Shown: positions 1-7,916 of the stretch, piece after piece | Position numbering within the stretch: position 1 is the first letter of the stretch | How the letters are laid out: each line of letters starts with the position of its first letter | DNA from: CAZRZN01 sp964604565 | GTDB taxonomy: Bacteria; Pseudomonadota; Alphaproteobacteria; Rhodobacterales; Rhodobacteraceae | Length of the DNA: 61,151 bases | NCBI GenBank assembly: GCA_964604565.1 | Contig: CAZRZN010000003.1 | Location: 1-61,151 of the forward strand | Direction of reading: 5' to 3' | Made by a program: the position numbers and the translations under genes | Notes under the pieces: model-generated | What the model saw: the letters and a program-made list of their open reading frames with translations, nothing else | Databases searched by the model: none | What the model was told of the DNA's origin: nothing

Positions 1-382
1 GCCCGATCCCCAGCGCGGTGCCGGGCAGGGCGGCGGCGATCGGCTTGCCGCCCTTGAGCGTCTTGGGGTCCATCCCCGCGCGCTCGATCTTGCGCATGAT
101 GCGATGCGTGTCCATCAGGCCATCGAAAACGCCGCGCGCCGGGTCGTCGCCGGCCATGTCCTTCATTCTGGAAATCACGTTCAGATCCATGCCGGCGGCA
201 AAGCTGTCCTTGCCTGAGGTGATGACAATGCCCTTGACCGCGTCATCCGCCAGCGCTCTGTCGATCAGGTCCTCCAGAACGGGCCACGCCTCGAGCGTCA
301 TCACGTTCATTGACTTGTCCGGGACATCCCATGTGATCACCGCGACGCCATCCGCGCCGGTTGCCATCGTGAAATCCGTCAT
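1..382 (-). CDS. 3-hydroxyacyl-CoA dehydrogenase/enoyl-CoA hydratase (FadJ/FadB type), N-terminal part only
   Basis: Only the first ~127 residues lie in the window; the gene runs off the left edge. The visible part is the crotonase (enoyl-CoA hydratase) domain. It contains an SGKDSFAAGMDLN segment, which corresponds to the oxyanion-hole loop that binds the acyl-CoA thioester. In this family the domain hydrates 2-enoyl-CoA and a C-terminal NAD domain, not visible here, oxidises 3-hydroxyacyl-CoA. The ATG at 380-382 overlaps the TGA of the upstream SnoaL-like gene (ATGA), so translation is probably coupled. Thiolase and acyl-CoA dehydrogenases on the same strand make the beta-oxidation role likely. 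Whether the dehydrogenase half is present cannot be seen. Confidence 0.85.
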   Translation of the reverse strand, partial: MTDFTMATGADGVAVITWDVPDKSMNVMTLEAWPVLEDLIDRALADDAVKGIVITSGKDSFAAGMDLNVISRMKDMAGDDPARGVFDGLMDTHRIMRKIERAGMDPKTLKGGKPIAAALPGTALGIG

Positions 383-822
383 GTTCCACTCTCCAGTGTT
401 TTTGGGGGTTTGCCGGTCCATGCATGGTGGCCTCGGGCGTTCAAGACGGCGGACATCTTCCATCCGTCGGGGCCGGGATGCATCAGGGCCGTCGAGGTAT
501 AGGGGTCCGCCAGCCGCTTTCCTTGCCGCATCAGATGCGTGCGATAGGTCGCCAGCACGGTGCCATCCTCACAATGTTCGATCGTCAGAGGCTCCCTGTA
601 AATGAAATCCAGGTTCATCGACTCCGCGACCTCAAGATAGAGATCAAAATTCACGCGCACTTCCTGTTCGGTCGTCAGTGTGACCGGTCCGGTTGATGTC
701 ACCATGCTGAACGGCAGCCGAAGCCGTGTTCGCCACTTGGTTATGTCGCGTTGAAAGAAGGGTTCCGAGATATCCTCGAGAAATTCCTTGAACTCGGCAT
801 CCGTGAAGGTCGGGTGTGTCAT
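379..822 (-). CDS. SnoaL/NTF2-like small protein
   Basis: A 147-residue protein with the size and pattern of a single NTF2/SnoaL-like alpha+beta barrel: an N-terminal helix with F-x-x-F-L-E-D-I-S-E-P-F-F, then strands such as FDLYLEVAESMNLDFIYREPLTIEH and a C-terminal GWKMSAVLNARG strand. I chose the ATG at 820-822 because it overlaps the stop of the upstream cupin gene (ATGA); a longer frame upstream is an unsupported extension. It sits between a cupin and the hydratase gene in a tight operon. The fold is used both by enzymes and by ligand-binding proteins, so no reaction can be named. Function unknown. Confidence 0.7.
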   Translation of the reverse strand: MTHPTFTDAEFKEFLEDISEPFFQRDITKWRTRLRLPFSMVTSTGPVTLTTEQEVRVNFDLYLEVAESMNLDFIYREPLTIEHCEDGTVLATYRTHLMRQGKRLADPYTSTALMHPGPDGWKMSAVLNARGHHAWTGKPPKTLESGT

Positions 823-1286
823 GATTGCTGAAACTCCGTGCCGTCCCTGTGCAGAAACCGCATCAGGCCTTCCGTCACCTCGACCTTCATGTCGATATCC
901 GAATACCATGCGGTTTCGGTGTCGGTGCGCGTTCCCACGACGACGAAGGCCCCCGGCGATTGCGACCGGTTCACGATTTGGTGGCCATTGGCGTCTCCGG
1001 CCGGAAACGCGCAGAAGTCACCGGGTGCAAGATGGGTCTCGCCGGTATCATCTACCATAACCAACGCGCCCTCAGTCACCATAAGGAATTCGTCCTGACG
1101 TTCATGCCAATGGCGCAACGCGGAAATCGACCCGGGCGCGAGCCGCACAAGATTGACGCCGAACTGGGTCAGACCACCCGCATCGCCCAACCGTTGCTGA
1201 CTGCGCCCGGCCATGGCCGCATCATGCGGGGCCGGATAGGACGATCCGGTTCGCACCGGAATACTCTCGACGGCAATCTTCGGCAT
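819..1286 (-). CDS. Cupin-domain protein
   Basis: A 155-residue single-domain cupin. The first cupin motif is clear (HWHERQDEFLMVTEG, with two His and a Glu as likely metal ligands), followed by LAPGDFCAFPAGDANGHQIVN, which carries the PGD turn and the second-motif His. The small beta-barrel probably binds a divalent metal. Its stop overlaps the start of the downstream SnoaL-like gene, which itself overlaps the hydratase gene, so the three form one translationally coupled unit. Members of this broad family may be dioxygenases, isomerases or sensors; the substrate is not predictable. Its place in a beta-oxidation cluster suggests an accessory role in acyl or branched-chain compound breakdown, but that is inference. 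Confidence 0.75.
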   Translation of the reverse strand: MPKIAVESIPVRTGSSYPAPHDAAMAGRSQQRLGDAGGLTQFGVNLVRLAPGSISALRHWHERQDEFLMVTEGALVMVDDTGETHLAPGDFCAFPAGDANGHQIVNRSQSPGAFVVVGTRTDTETAWYSDIDMKVEVTEGLMRFLHRDGTEFQQS

Positions 1287-1636
1287 GATCCCTCTCCTTG
1301 TGGTGGCGCCTCCGCCGCTGCACGGCGAAACGCGATGGGCTGTTTGAGACGGTCAATCCGGCCTTGGGACGCGGGACTGTACCGTGCGGGCGTTGCAGCG
1401 CGGCCAACGGGCCATTTTGCAAGTGATCGAAGCGGCCTCGTCGCCCGCCGCCCCGATGTTTGCCCCGGCAGGTCCGCTACCGGTGTCGGAGATGCGCGCC
1501 TCCAGCAGCCTGCGATCTGTATCAGGGCTACCTGTCCCGGAGATGCCTTTGCAGCGCTTTGCCAGATACGGGATCATGTCCGCACTCTGCGCCAAAGCCG
1601 CTGTCCGATGACGGCTGGCCGCGCGACTCATGTCAC
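1287..1636. other. Stretch without a convincing gene
   Basis: This 350-base interval lies between the thiolase stop and the cupin start. A 92-codon minus-strand frame (1353-1631) begins 5 bases after the thiolase stop behind an AGGTGAC-like ribosome site. Its product is rich in Arg, Ala and Gly, and I recognise nothing in it. It could be a small gene or chance coding in GC-rich DNA. The cupin promoter probably lies here unless the thiolase transcript reads through. No repeat or strong hairpin was noted. Confidence 0.4.
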
Positions 1637-2848
1637 CTATACCCTTTCGATGATCGTGGCCGCGCCCATGCCCGATGCGATGCAGAGCGTGGCAAGCCCC
1701 GTGCTCTTGCCGGTGCGTTCCAGTTCGTCGAGCAAGGTGCCAAGGATGATCGCGCCCGTCGCGCCCAGAGGGTGCCCCATCGCGATCGACCCGCCGTTGA
1801 CGTTGACGCGGTCGGAATCGACGTCAAAGGCCTGCATGAAGCGCAGGACAACAGATGAAAAGGCTTCGTTGACTTCGAAGAGGTCGATGTCGCGGATGTC
1901 CATGCCCGCCTCTTCAAGGATCTTTCGGGTCGCCGGGACCGGTCCCGTCAACATGATGGTCGGGTCCGTGCCGATCTTGGTGGTTGCCTTGATCCTTGCT
2001 CGCGGCGTCAGGCCATGCTTCTTGCCGAAATCCTTGTTGCCGATCAGCATCGCAGCGGATCCATCGACGATCCCGCTGGAATTGCCAGCATGGTGGATAT
2101 GGTTGATGCGCTCCAGATGCGGATATTTCATCATCGCGACCTTGTCGAAACCGGGCATTGTTTCGCCCATGTCCTTGAAGGACGGTTTCAGTGCACCCAG
2201 CGACTGCATGTCCGTTTCCGGCCGCATGTGTTCGTCGCGCTCCAGAATGGACAATCCGTTCACATCCCGCACAGGAACGATGGATTTGTCGAAACGCCCG
2301 TCCTTCCATGCGGCGGCAGCGCGCTTCTGGCTCTCCACCGCAAGCGCATCGGCATCATCGCGGCTGAAGCCGTATTCCGTGGCGATGATGTCTGCACTGA
2401 TGCCCTGCGGGACGAAATAGCTTGCCATCGCAAGGCTGGGATCCACGGCGATGGCGGCGCCGTCGCTGCCCATCGCCACGCGGCCCATCATTTCCACCCC
2501 GCCGGAGATATAGCCGCCCCCCGCGCCGCCCCGGATCTGATTGGCCGCAAGGTTGACAGCCTCCAGTCCAGAAGCGCAGAACCGGTTGATGGCGAGGCCG
2601 GGAATGGACTGATCGAGGTCGGAGGCCAGAACCGCGGAGCGGGCCAGGCATCCACCCTGTTCGCCCACCTGGGTGACGTTTCCCCAGATCACATCCTCCA
2701 CGGCATGCCCATTCAGTCCGTTACGGTCCTTGATCGCGTTGAGCACGAGCGCAGACAGTCGTAAAGACGTCACCTCATGCAGCGCGCCATCCTGACGTCC
2801 CTTGCCCCTGGGCGTGCGCACGGCATCATAAATGAAGGCGTCGGTCAT
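1637..2848 (-). CDS. Acetyl-CoA acetyltransferase (thiolase), FadA/PcaF type
   Basis: A full-length 403-residue thiolase that cleaves 3-ketoacyl-CoA to acetyl-CoA and a shortened acyl-CoA, or runs in reverse. All catalytic elements are visible: nucleophile Cys91 in NRFCASGLEA, the GHP motif with His359 in GGSIAMGHPLGATGA, and general-acid Cys389 in LCIASGMGAA. A purine-rich ribosome site (AAGGAAAG) precedes the ATG. It is on the same strand as the hydratase/dehydrogenase gene and the acyl-CoA dehydrogenases, giving a complete beta-oxidation set. The sequence alone does not separate degradative thiolase I from biosynthetic thiolase II, but the context favours degradation. Confidence 0.93.
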   Translation of the reverse strand: MTDAFIYDAVRTPRGKGRQDGALHEVTSLRLSALVLNAIKDRNGLNGHAVEDVIWGNVTQVGEQGGCLARSAVLASDLDQSIPGLAINRFCASGLEAVNLAANQIRGGAGGGYISGGVEMMGRVAMGSDGAAIAVDPSLAMASYFVPQGISADIIATEYGFSRDDADALAVESQKRAAAAWKDGRFDKSIVPVRDVNGLSILERDEHMRPETDMQSLGALKPSFKDMGETMPGFDKVAMMKYPHLERINHIHHAGNSSGIVDGSAAMLIGNKDFGKKHGLTPRARIKATTKIGTDPTIMLTGPVPATRKILEEAGMDIRDIDLFEVNEAFSSVVLRFMQAFDVDSDRVNVNGGSIAMGHPLGATGAIILGTLLDELERTGKSTGLATLCIASGMGAATIIERV

Positions 2849-3034
2849 GTTCGGATCTTTCCTTTTCCCACGGCCATGTCAAAAATGGACGAGGCCGATC
2901 TCTATGATTTTCAGGTTCACGTGATCGAGCGACCTGTTCCCTCTCTCCACGCGGCGGCGGCTAAGGCGAATGTCCTGTCACGCACCGCTTGCGGCAGATG
3001 CCCCCTCTTGAAGGGCAGGGTGTGCCCGGCAAAG

Positions 3035-3673
3035 TCAGGCCCGCTCCGACGGGTTGCCCGGCATCAGGTCATAAGGCGCTTTCCATCGCGGCAGGCTCTG
3101 GAGATTCGACATCCAACGGTCGATCTCTGGCCACTCCTTGCGATCGAAACCAAAAGGCTCCGGGTAGAATAGATACCCGCAACAAGTTAGATCCGCATTG
3201 GTCGGCGCCGTTCCGACGATCCAGTCGCGATCTTTCAAGTGCCGGTCGAGAATGGCATATGCGCCCTTCAATCTGTTCTGCATGAAGCTGATCACTTCAG
3301 ATGGACGCTTTTCTTGAGGCAGGAAATTCATCAGAAACCGGCAGGGTCCGGCCATGCCAGACAACTTCTGATTGTCCCAAATGACCCAGCGCAGAACCTC
3401 CAGGCGGTCGCTGGCGTCCTTGCCACCAAAGTGCCCGTAGGTTTCGGTCAAATATTGCTGAATGACCCCGGATTGCGTCAACTTCAGATCGCCGTCTACC
3501 AGAACGGGCGCCTCGCCCATTTCATTGACCGTTGAACGGAATTCATCCGAGCGCGTTTCGCCGTTGAAGAAATCGACCTTGATCGCGGTCCAATCGATGC
3601 CTGCCAGTTCCAGCGCCAGTGCCGCCTTGTAGGAATGGCCCGACTCGCCAAAGCAATAGAGTTTTATTGTCAT
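3035..3673 (-). CDS. Glutathione S-transferase family protein
   Basis: A 212-residue protein with the two-domain GST layout. The N-terminal thioredoxin-like domain starts with TIKLYCFGESGHSYKAALALELAG and contains the cis-Pro motif EAPVLVDGDLKLTQSGVIQQYL, which binds the gamma-Glu of glutathione. The C-terminal helical domain includes the N-capping-like NADLTCCGYLFYPEPFG. I set the start at ATG 3671-3673 because the thioredoxin fold begins immediately there. A near-palindromic site lies about 120 bases upstream (3794-3809), so it may share control with the neighbouring acyl-CoA genes. The role is not determinable; detoxification or maleylacetoacetate-isomerase-like chemistry are both possible. 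Confidence 0.88.
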   Translation of the reverse strand: MTIKLYCFGESGHSYKAALALELAGIDWTAIKVDFFNGETRSDEFRSTVNEMGEAPVLVDGDLKLTQSGVIQQYLTETYGHFGGKDASDRLEVLRWVIWDNQKLSGMAGPCRFLMNFLPQEKRPSEVISFMQNRLKGAYAILDRHLKDRDWIVGTAPTNADLTCCGYLFYPEPFGFDRKEWPEIDRWMSNLQSLPRWKAPYDLMPGNPSERA

Positions 3674-3711
3674 TTCTGAATGTCCTCGTCGTGCCAGTGT
3701 TGCGTTTCGGA

Positions 3712-3732
3712 GCGGGGGTTTCACACCCCCGC
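3712..3732. other. GC-rich hairpin preceding a dispersed repeat
   Basis: An 8-bp perfect stem (GCGGGGGT / ACCCCCGC) closes a TTCAC loop. It lies upstream of the GST gene and directly before repeat copy A at 3746-3764. There is no T tract on either side, so it is not a classical terminator; it may be part of the repeat unit. Confidence 0.5.
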
Positions 3733-3745
3733 ACCCCCGTGGAGG

Positions 3746-3764
3746 TATTTTCCGAGAGAAGAAG
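3746..3764 (+). repeat. Dispersed 19-bp repeat, copy A
   Basis: TATTTTCCGAGAGAAGAAG on the plus strand. Cores at 3948-3966, 35932-35950 and 57739-57757 differ from it at one to three positions. Unlike the other copies it lies upstream of the nearest same-region gene (GST, opposite strand) and follows a GC hairpin at 3712-3732. Confidence 0.75.
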
Positions 3765-3793
3765 CAGGAAACGCGCGCTTCCCCGGTAACGCT

Positions 3794-3809
3794 GCGTTAA
3801 CGTAAACGC
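3794..3809. promoter_or_regulatory. Near-palindrome GCGTTAACGTAAACGC, candidate MerR (LiuR-like) site
   Basis: The 16-mer is palindromic except at one A/T pair in each half. A TTGACGT half-site follows at 3818-3824; the same half-site is duplicated at 7767-7809 in front of the MerR-fadE operon. Established knowledge: MerR-type regulators of acyl-CoA and branched-chain catabolism in Proteobacteria (LiuR) bind ACGTAAACG-like palindromes. Assignment to the MerR proteins of this window is inference. Confidence 0.55.
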
Positions 3810-3947
3810 GCCCATATTTGACGTGCGGTTCAGGCTGGAGAGCCGATGACCGCGAAAGGAGAAGCCCCGCGCCCGTCATAAGGCCGGGCACCGCGGGAAG
3901 GCCGATTGCTGCCCCGGCCTTTTGGGCCCGATATGCGGCCTTCCCGC

Positions 3948-3966
3948 TTTCTTCTCTCTGCAAATA
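3948..3966 (-). repeat. Dispersed 19-bp repeat, copy B
   Basis: On the minus strand the core reads TATTTGCAGAGAGAAGAAA preceded by GAG. It begins about 20 bases after the stop codon of the LCAD-like gene, on the same strand as that gene. Confidence 0.75.
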
Positions 3967-3985
3967 CTCATATTTTTTCATACTG

Positions 3986-5143
3986 TCATTGCACACGGGT
4001 GCCGGTGAGGGCACGCGCTATCAACTCTTTCATTATTTCATTCGTGCCGCCGTAGATCCGCTGCACCCTTGCATCCGCCCACATTTCCGCGACTGCATAC
4101 TCCTGCATGAAGCCGTAGCCTCCGTGTAGTTGCAGGCACTCATCCAGGACTTCGCCTTGGGTATCTGTCAGCCAGTATTTCGCCATGGCCGCTTTTTCGA
4201 CGCTCAGTTTGCCCTGGAGATGGTCCGAAATACACGCGTTCAGAAATGCGCGCGATACCGTGGTCTTCGTCTCGCATTCCGCCAATTTGAATCGGGTGTT
4301 CTGGAACTGGGTGAGCGGTCCACCGAAGGCTTCGCGTTCCTGACAGTAGGCAATCGTCCGCGCGACTGCACCTTCCATCGCACCAACCGCCCCCACACCG
4401 ATGATCAATCGTTCTTGCGGGAGTTGCGCCATCATCTGGTAGAACCCTTCGCCCTCTGTGCCACCCAGCAGGTTTTCGGGCGGCACCTCGACCTCGTCGA
4501 AAAAGAGTTCGGAGGTATCTGACGCGTGGCAGCCGATCTTTTCCAGATTGCGCCCACGCGAGAACCCCTGGGCCGTGTCGGTTTCGACCACGACAAGCGA
4601 AAGCCCGCGCGATCCCGCGGAGGGATCGGTCTTGGCTGCCACGATGATCAGATTCGCGTGCTGGCCGTTGGTGATGAATGTCTTCTGTCCGGTAAGCCTG
4701 TAGGCATTGCCGTCGCGCAGCGCCCTGGTCTTGAGGCGTTGGACATCTGACCCTCCGGACGGTTCCGTCATCGCGAGCGCACCCACCAACTCTCCGGTGA
4801 CCATCCCCGGCAGCCAGCGCCGTTTCTGTTCCTCCGTGCCGTAGGCGAGGATGTAATGCGCCACGATTGTCGAATGGATCGGAAAGCCCCAGCTCGCCAG
4901 ATTGGCGCGGCTGGCTTCCATGGTGATCACCGCCTCATGGCCAAAGTCGCCGCCCGCGCCGCCATAGGTATCGGGGATGGACGGGCACAACAGACCCAGG
5001 TCTCCGGCCTGCTTCCAGATCCCGATGTCCATCTGACCCTGCTTGCGCCACTTTTCGTAGAGCGGCTTCCATTCGGCCTCGATGAATTTGGCGGTCATTC
5101 CGGCGAGCATTTCATGCTCTTCTGTCATCCAGTTTTCAGGCAT
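3986..5143 (-). CDS. Acyl-CoA dehydrogenase, long-chain (LCAD)-like
   Basis: A 385-residue FAD flavoenzyme that introduces the trans-2 double bond into acyl-CoA, passing electrons to electron-transfer flavoprotein. FAD/substrate motifs ALAMTEPSGGSDV and QKTFITNG are present. The usual C-terminal catalytic Glu (IYEG) is Gly here (RIYGGTNEIMKE). As in mammalian LCAD, the likely base is instead Glu244 in LPQERLIIG, so the enzyme should be active. It starts 12 bases after a 70-codon small gene, in one operon with the large acyl-CoA dehydrogenase and a MerR regulator. The chain-length preference is inferred only from the LCAD-like active-site arrangement. Confidence 0.92.
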   Translation of the reverse strand: MPENWMTEEHEMLAGMTAKFIEAEWKPLYEKWRKQGQMDIGIWKQAGDLGLLCPSIPDTYGGAGGDFGHEAVITMEASRANLASWGFPIHSTIVAHYILAYGTEEQKRRWLPGMVTGELVGALAMTEPSGGSDVQRLKTRALRDGNAYRLTGQKTFITNGQHANLIIVAAKTDPSAGSRGLSLVVVETDTAQGFSRGRNLEKIGCHASDTSELFFDEVEVPPENLLGGTEGEGFYQMMAQLPQERLIIGVGAVGAMEGAVARTIAYCQEREAFGGPLTQFQNTRFKLAECETKTTVSRAFLNACISDHLQGKLSVEKAAMAKYWLTDTQGEVLDECLQLHGGYGFMQEYAVAEMWADARVQRIYGGTNEIMKELIARALTGTRVQ

Positions 5144-5155
5144 TCCGTTCCCCCG

Positions 5156-5368
5156 TCACCGCTTGCGTGCCTCGAGTTCGGCATTGAACAGGCGCAACCT
5201 GTGCGTCAGCGCCTCATCATCGGTCACGCTGTCGAAATGTTCGAAGAGAAACGACAGCGCCTCGCCTTCGTCCAGTCCGGCGTCATGCGCGAAGTGGCGC
5301 AAACGCCGATAACCGTCCTCCGTCATCGCGACGGGAAAACGCCGCGTCAGACGAAATCTTTTTGGCAT
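5156..5368 (-). CDS. Small basic/acidic protein of the acyl-CoA dehydrogenase operon, unknown
   Basis: A 70-residue protein beginning MPKRFRLTRRFPVAMTEDGYRRLRHFA and ending with an amphipathic helix (HRLRLFNAELEARKR). The start at 5366-5368 has a GGAGG ribosome site about 9 bases upstream; the longer frame upstream is not supported. It lies between two acyl-CoA dehydrogenase genes with only 12 bases to the next start. The ribbon-helix-helix-like N-terminus (basic strand, then helix-turn-helix: TEDGYRRLRHFAHDAGLDEGEALSFLFEHF) suggests a small DNA-binding or antitoxin-like fold, but this is weak inference. Not recognised as a named family. Confidence 0.6.
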   Translation of the reverse strand: MPKRFRLTRRFPVAMTEDGYRRLRHFAHDAGLDEGEALSFLFEHFDSVTDDEALTHRLRLFNAELEARKR

Positions 5369-5453
5369 TTGCGGGCCTCCGGTTGTTGGGCGGGCAGGGC
5401 GCGGACCGGGGCACGCCGCCCTGCCGCGTCTTGCGGTTTTCACCATCTTCCTC

Positions 5454-7242
5454 TCAGAAAGCCCCGGCCTCAAGGGCCATGACGGGTTCGGCACCGCTTT
5501 CGATCCGTTTCAGATGCACCGATGTCATCGGAAGCTGCCGTGCCATATAATAGCGGCCGGTCGCCAGCTTGGCGGCATAGAAGTCCTGGTCGCCCTCGCC
5601 ACTGGCCAGTTTTTCCTTGGCTGCCCAGGCCATCTTGCACCACATCAGTCCAAGGCAGACGTGGCCGAAGAGATGCATGAAGTCATAGGAACCGGACAGC
5701 GCCGCATTCGGGTTTTTCACGCCATTCTGCATGAAATACATGGCGGCCGCCTGCAAGTCCTTCGATGCGTCCTTGAGCGGTCCAAGGAACTGGGAGTCGA
5801 AATCCTGATCCGCGCCCTTGTGCTCCGCCGAGAATGACTTGACCATGTCGAAGAACGCCATGACATGTTTGCCGCCATCCTGGGCAAGCTTTCGTCCGAC
5901 AAGATCCAGCGCCTGCACGCCGTTGGCACCTTCGTAGATCATGGCGATGCGGGCGTCGCGGGCAAATTGCGACATGCCCCATTCCTCGATGTAGCCATGC
6001 CCGCCATAGACCTGCTGCGCGGCGGTCGCGAAATCGAACCCCTTGTCGGTCAGGAACCCCTTGATGACGGGTGTCATCAGGGAAATCAGCCCCTCAGCGG
6101 CCTTGTCATCCGCGCGATGGCCGCGGTCGATCATCTGCGCCCCCCAGAGCACAAAGGCGCGNNNNNNNNNNGCCCTCGACAAAGCTTTTCTGATCCATCA
6201 GGTTGCGGCGGATGTCCGGGTGCACGATCAGCGGGTCTGCCGGGCCTTCCGGGTTTTTGATCCCGGTCGTGTCGCGCCCCTGAAGGCGATCCTTTGCATA
6301 GGCGAGGGCGTTCTGGTACGCGACTTCCGCCTGCGCATAGCCCTGAAGGCCCACGCCAAGGCGCGCCTCGTTCATCATGGTGAACATGGCACGCATCCCC
6401 TTGTGCGCCTCGCCCACCAGATACCCGGTGGCCCCGTCGTAATTCATCACGCAAGTCGAATTGCCATGGATGCCCATCTTGTCCTCGATCTTTCCGACCG
6501 AGACGGCATTGCGCTCACCGAGCGACCCATCGTCATGCACCAGAAACTTTGGCACGATGAACAGGGACACGCCCTTGATGCCCTCAGGTCCGCCGGGGAT
6601 CTTCGCCAGCACCAAGTGGATGACGTTGCTGCTCATGTCGTGGTCGCCGGCGGAAATGAAGATTTTCTGACCCGTCACTTTGTAGGTCCCGTCGTCCTGC
6701 GGCACTGCCTTGGTGCGCATCAGCCCGAGGTCTGTGCCGCAATGCGGTTCAGTGAGATTCATGGTCCCGGTCCATTCACAGGACACCATCTTGGGCAGAT
6801 ATGTCGACTTCTGCGCGTCGCTGCCATGTGCGTGTATCGCGGAATAGGCCCCGTGAGTCAGGCCGGGATACATATTCAGTGCCATGTTCGCGGCAGAAAA
6901 CTGTTCACCCACCGCCGTGGCCAGCACATAGGGTAGGCCCTGACCCCCATAGTCCGGATCGCAGTCCAGCGCCGTCCAGCCCCCATTGCGCATCTGGTCG
7001 AAGGCCGCGTGAAACCCCTCGGGCGTGCGGACCACCCCGTTTTCCAGCGTGCAGCCTTGGGTATCTCCGACGCGGTTCAGCGGGGCAAGGACGTTCTCTG
7101 CCAGCTTGGCGGCCTCGGCGAGGATCGCGTCCAGCGTTTCGCGGTCCAGATCCTCATAGCCGGGGATCTCTGCGCGGCCGACCTCGAGAACGTCGTCAAG
7201 GACGAAGATCTGGTCCTGCGTGGGTGCCTTGTATATGGGCAT
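5454..7242 (-). CDS. Acyl-CoA dehydrogenase, large FadE/DmdC-like; interrupted by a 10-N gap
   Basis: About 595 residues, longer than the 380-residue class, as in the FadE/DmdC-like subfamily with an extra C-terminal helical domain. Motifs: MNLTEPHCGTDLGLM, GQKIFISAGDHD and the catalytic Glu in MIYEGANGVQALDLVGRKL. The start MPIYKAPTQDQ at 7240-7242 has a GGGAG site upstream. Ten Ns at 6162-6171 split the frame: codons end exactly at 6172 and resume at 6161, so the true gap must be a multiple of 3, and 10 cannot be right. Related proteins read FVEGAR-AF here, so roughly one missing codon is likely and the gene is probably intact. Saturated acyl-CoA or methylmercaptopropionyl-CoA are both possible substrates. 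Confidence 0.88.
6162..6171. other. Assembly gap (10 Ns) inside the fadE-like gene
   Basis: Ten unresolved bases. Reading frames on both sides meet at codon boundaries, so the real insert should be 0, 3, 6... bases and the run is a placeholder rather than a measured length. Confidence 0.95.
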
Positions 7243-7276
7243 TTCCATCTCCCTAAGGTGCTGCCCGCAGCCGGGA

Positions 7277-7687
7277 TTACTCGACCGCGCGTTTCTGCTC
7301 CATCGAGGCAAGCATCTTCTTGCCCCATTGCATCTGTTCCTCGAGCTCGCCAATGGCCTTGTTCAGCTCGTCGCGCTGACCAATCAGATCGGTCAACCGC
7401 TTCTGTGCCACCTCGTAGGCGCGGGACAATTGTGTGCGCTGCTGGTCGCCCAGGTCGTATAAATCCAGCAGTTGCCGGATCTCCTCCAGACTGAAGCCGA
7501 AACGCTTGCCGCGCAGGATCAACTTCAACCGCGCGCGGTCGCGCCGGGTGAACAGCCGCTTCTGCCGCTCGCGGAGCGGGAAAAGCAGCTCCTTCTGCTC
7601 GTAAAAGCGCAGGGTCCGAGGGGTCACCTCAAAGGCTTCGCACATCTCCCGTATGGTCATCAGCTGCGTCTCTTCCGTATCTCGCAT
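7277..7687 (-). CDS. MerR-family transcriptional regulator (first paralogue)
   Basis: A 136-residue MerR protein. The N-terminal winged helix is clear (TIREMCEAFEVTPRTLRFYEQKELLFPLRE, RLFTRRDRARLKLILRGKRFGFSLEEIRQLLDLYD), followed by a long dimerisation coiled coil (LSRAYEVAQKRLTDLIGQRDELNKAIGELEEQ). No cysteine cluster typical of metal sensors is present; it resembles LiuR-like acyl-CoA or fatty-acid responsive regulators. I chose ATG 7685-7687, with a GGGAG site; a start at 7729 is possible. It lies 34 bases before the fadE-like gene in the same operon, and direct repeats of GTTGACGTAA lie upstream, suggesting autoregulation. Confidence 0.85.
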   Translation of the reverse strand: MRDTEETQLMTIREMCEAFEVTPRTLRFYEQKELLFPLRERQKRLFTRRDRARLKLILRGKRFGFSLEEIRQLLDLYDLGDQQRTQLSRAYEVAQKRLTDLIGQRDELNKAIGELEEQMQWGKKMLASMEQKRAVE

Positions 7688-7766
7688 TCCACGCTCCCGA
7701 TCATTGGCGCCAAAAATCACAGGAGGCATTTGCGAGGTTCGACTCAGTCTTACAATGACAAAGGAG

Positions 7767-7809
7767 GTTGACGTAACTTCTACGCTGCGTCACTTTTAAG
7801 TTGACGTAA
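7767..7809. promoter_or_regulatory. Two direct GTTGACGTAA repeats, candidate MerR operator/promoter
   Basis: GTTGACGTAA occurs at 7767-7776 and again at 7800-7809, 33 bases (about three helical turns) apart, in the gap between the two MerR genes. The second MerR gene ends at 7917 and the MerR-fadE operon starts at 7687, so this is the promoter region of the latter. The half-site TTGACGT recurs next to the palindrome at 3794-3809. Confidence 0.6.
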
Positions 7810-7916
7810 GATCAAGAAAGGTCATCCGAGATCCGGCGCAACAATGTTCACGCGCCAAAGGCGCGTCGCCATTGGTGCCGCACACCATGGAAGGGCGATT
7901 CAGGCCGGTGTGCGAT

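Noticed and set aside
1353..1631. 92-codon minus-strand frame directly after the thiolase stop
   Set aside because: Has a plausible ribosome site, but the product shows no family resemblance and biased composition, so it was not called as a gene.
825..2420. 531-codon plus-strand frame across cupin and thiolase genes
   Set aside because: Antisense of two genes with complete active-site motifs; low-complexity product.
5156..5494. 112-codon version of the small gene in the acyl-CoA dehydrogenase operon
   Set aside because: The extra 42 N-terminal codons overlap the end of the fadE-like gene and have a basic, Pro/Gly-rich composition; GGAGG fits the ATG at 5368.
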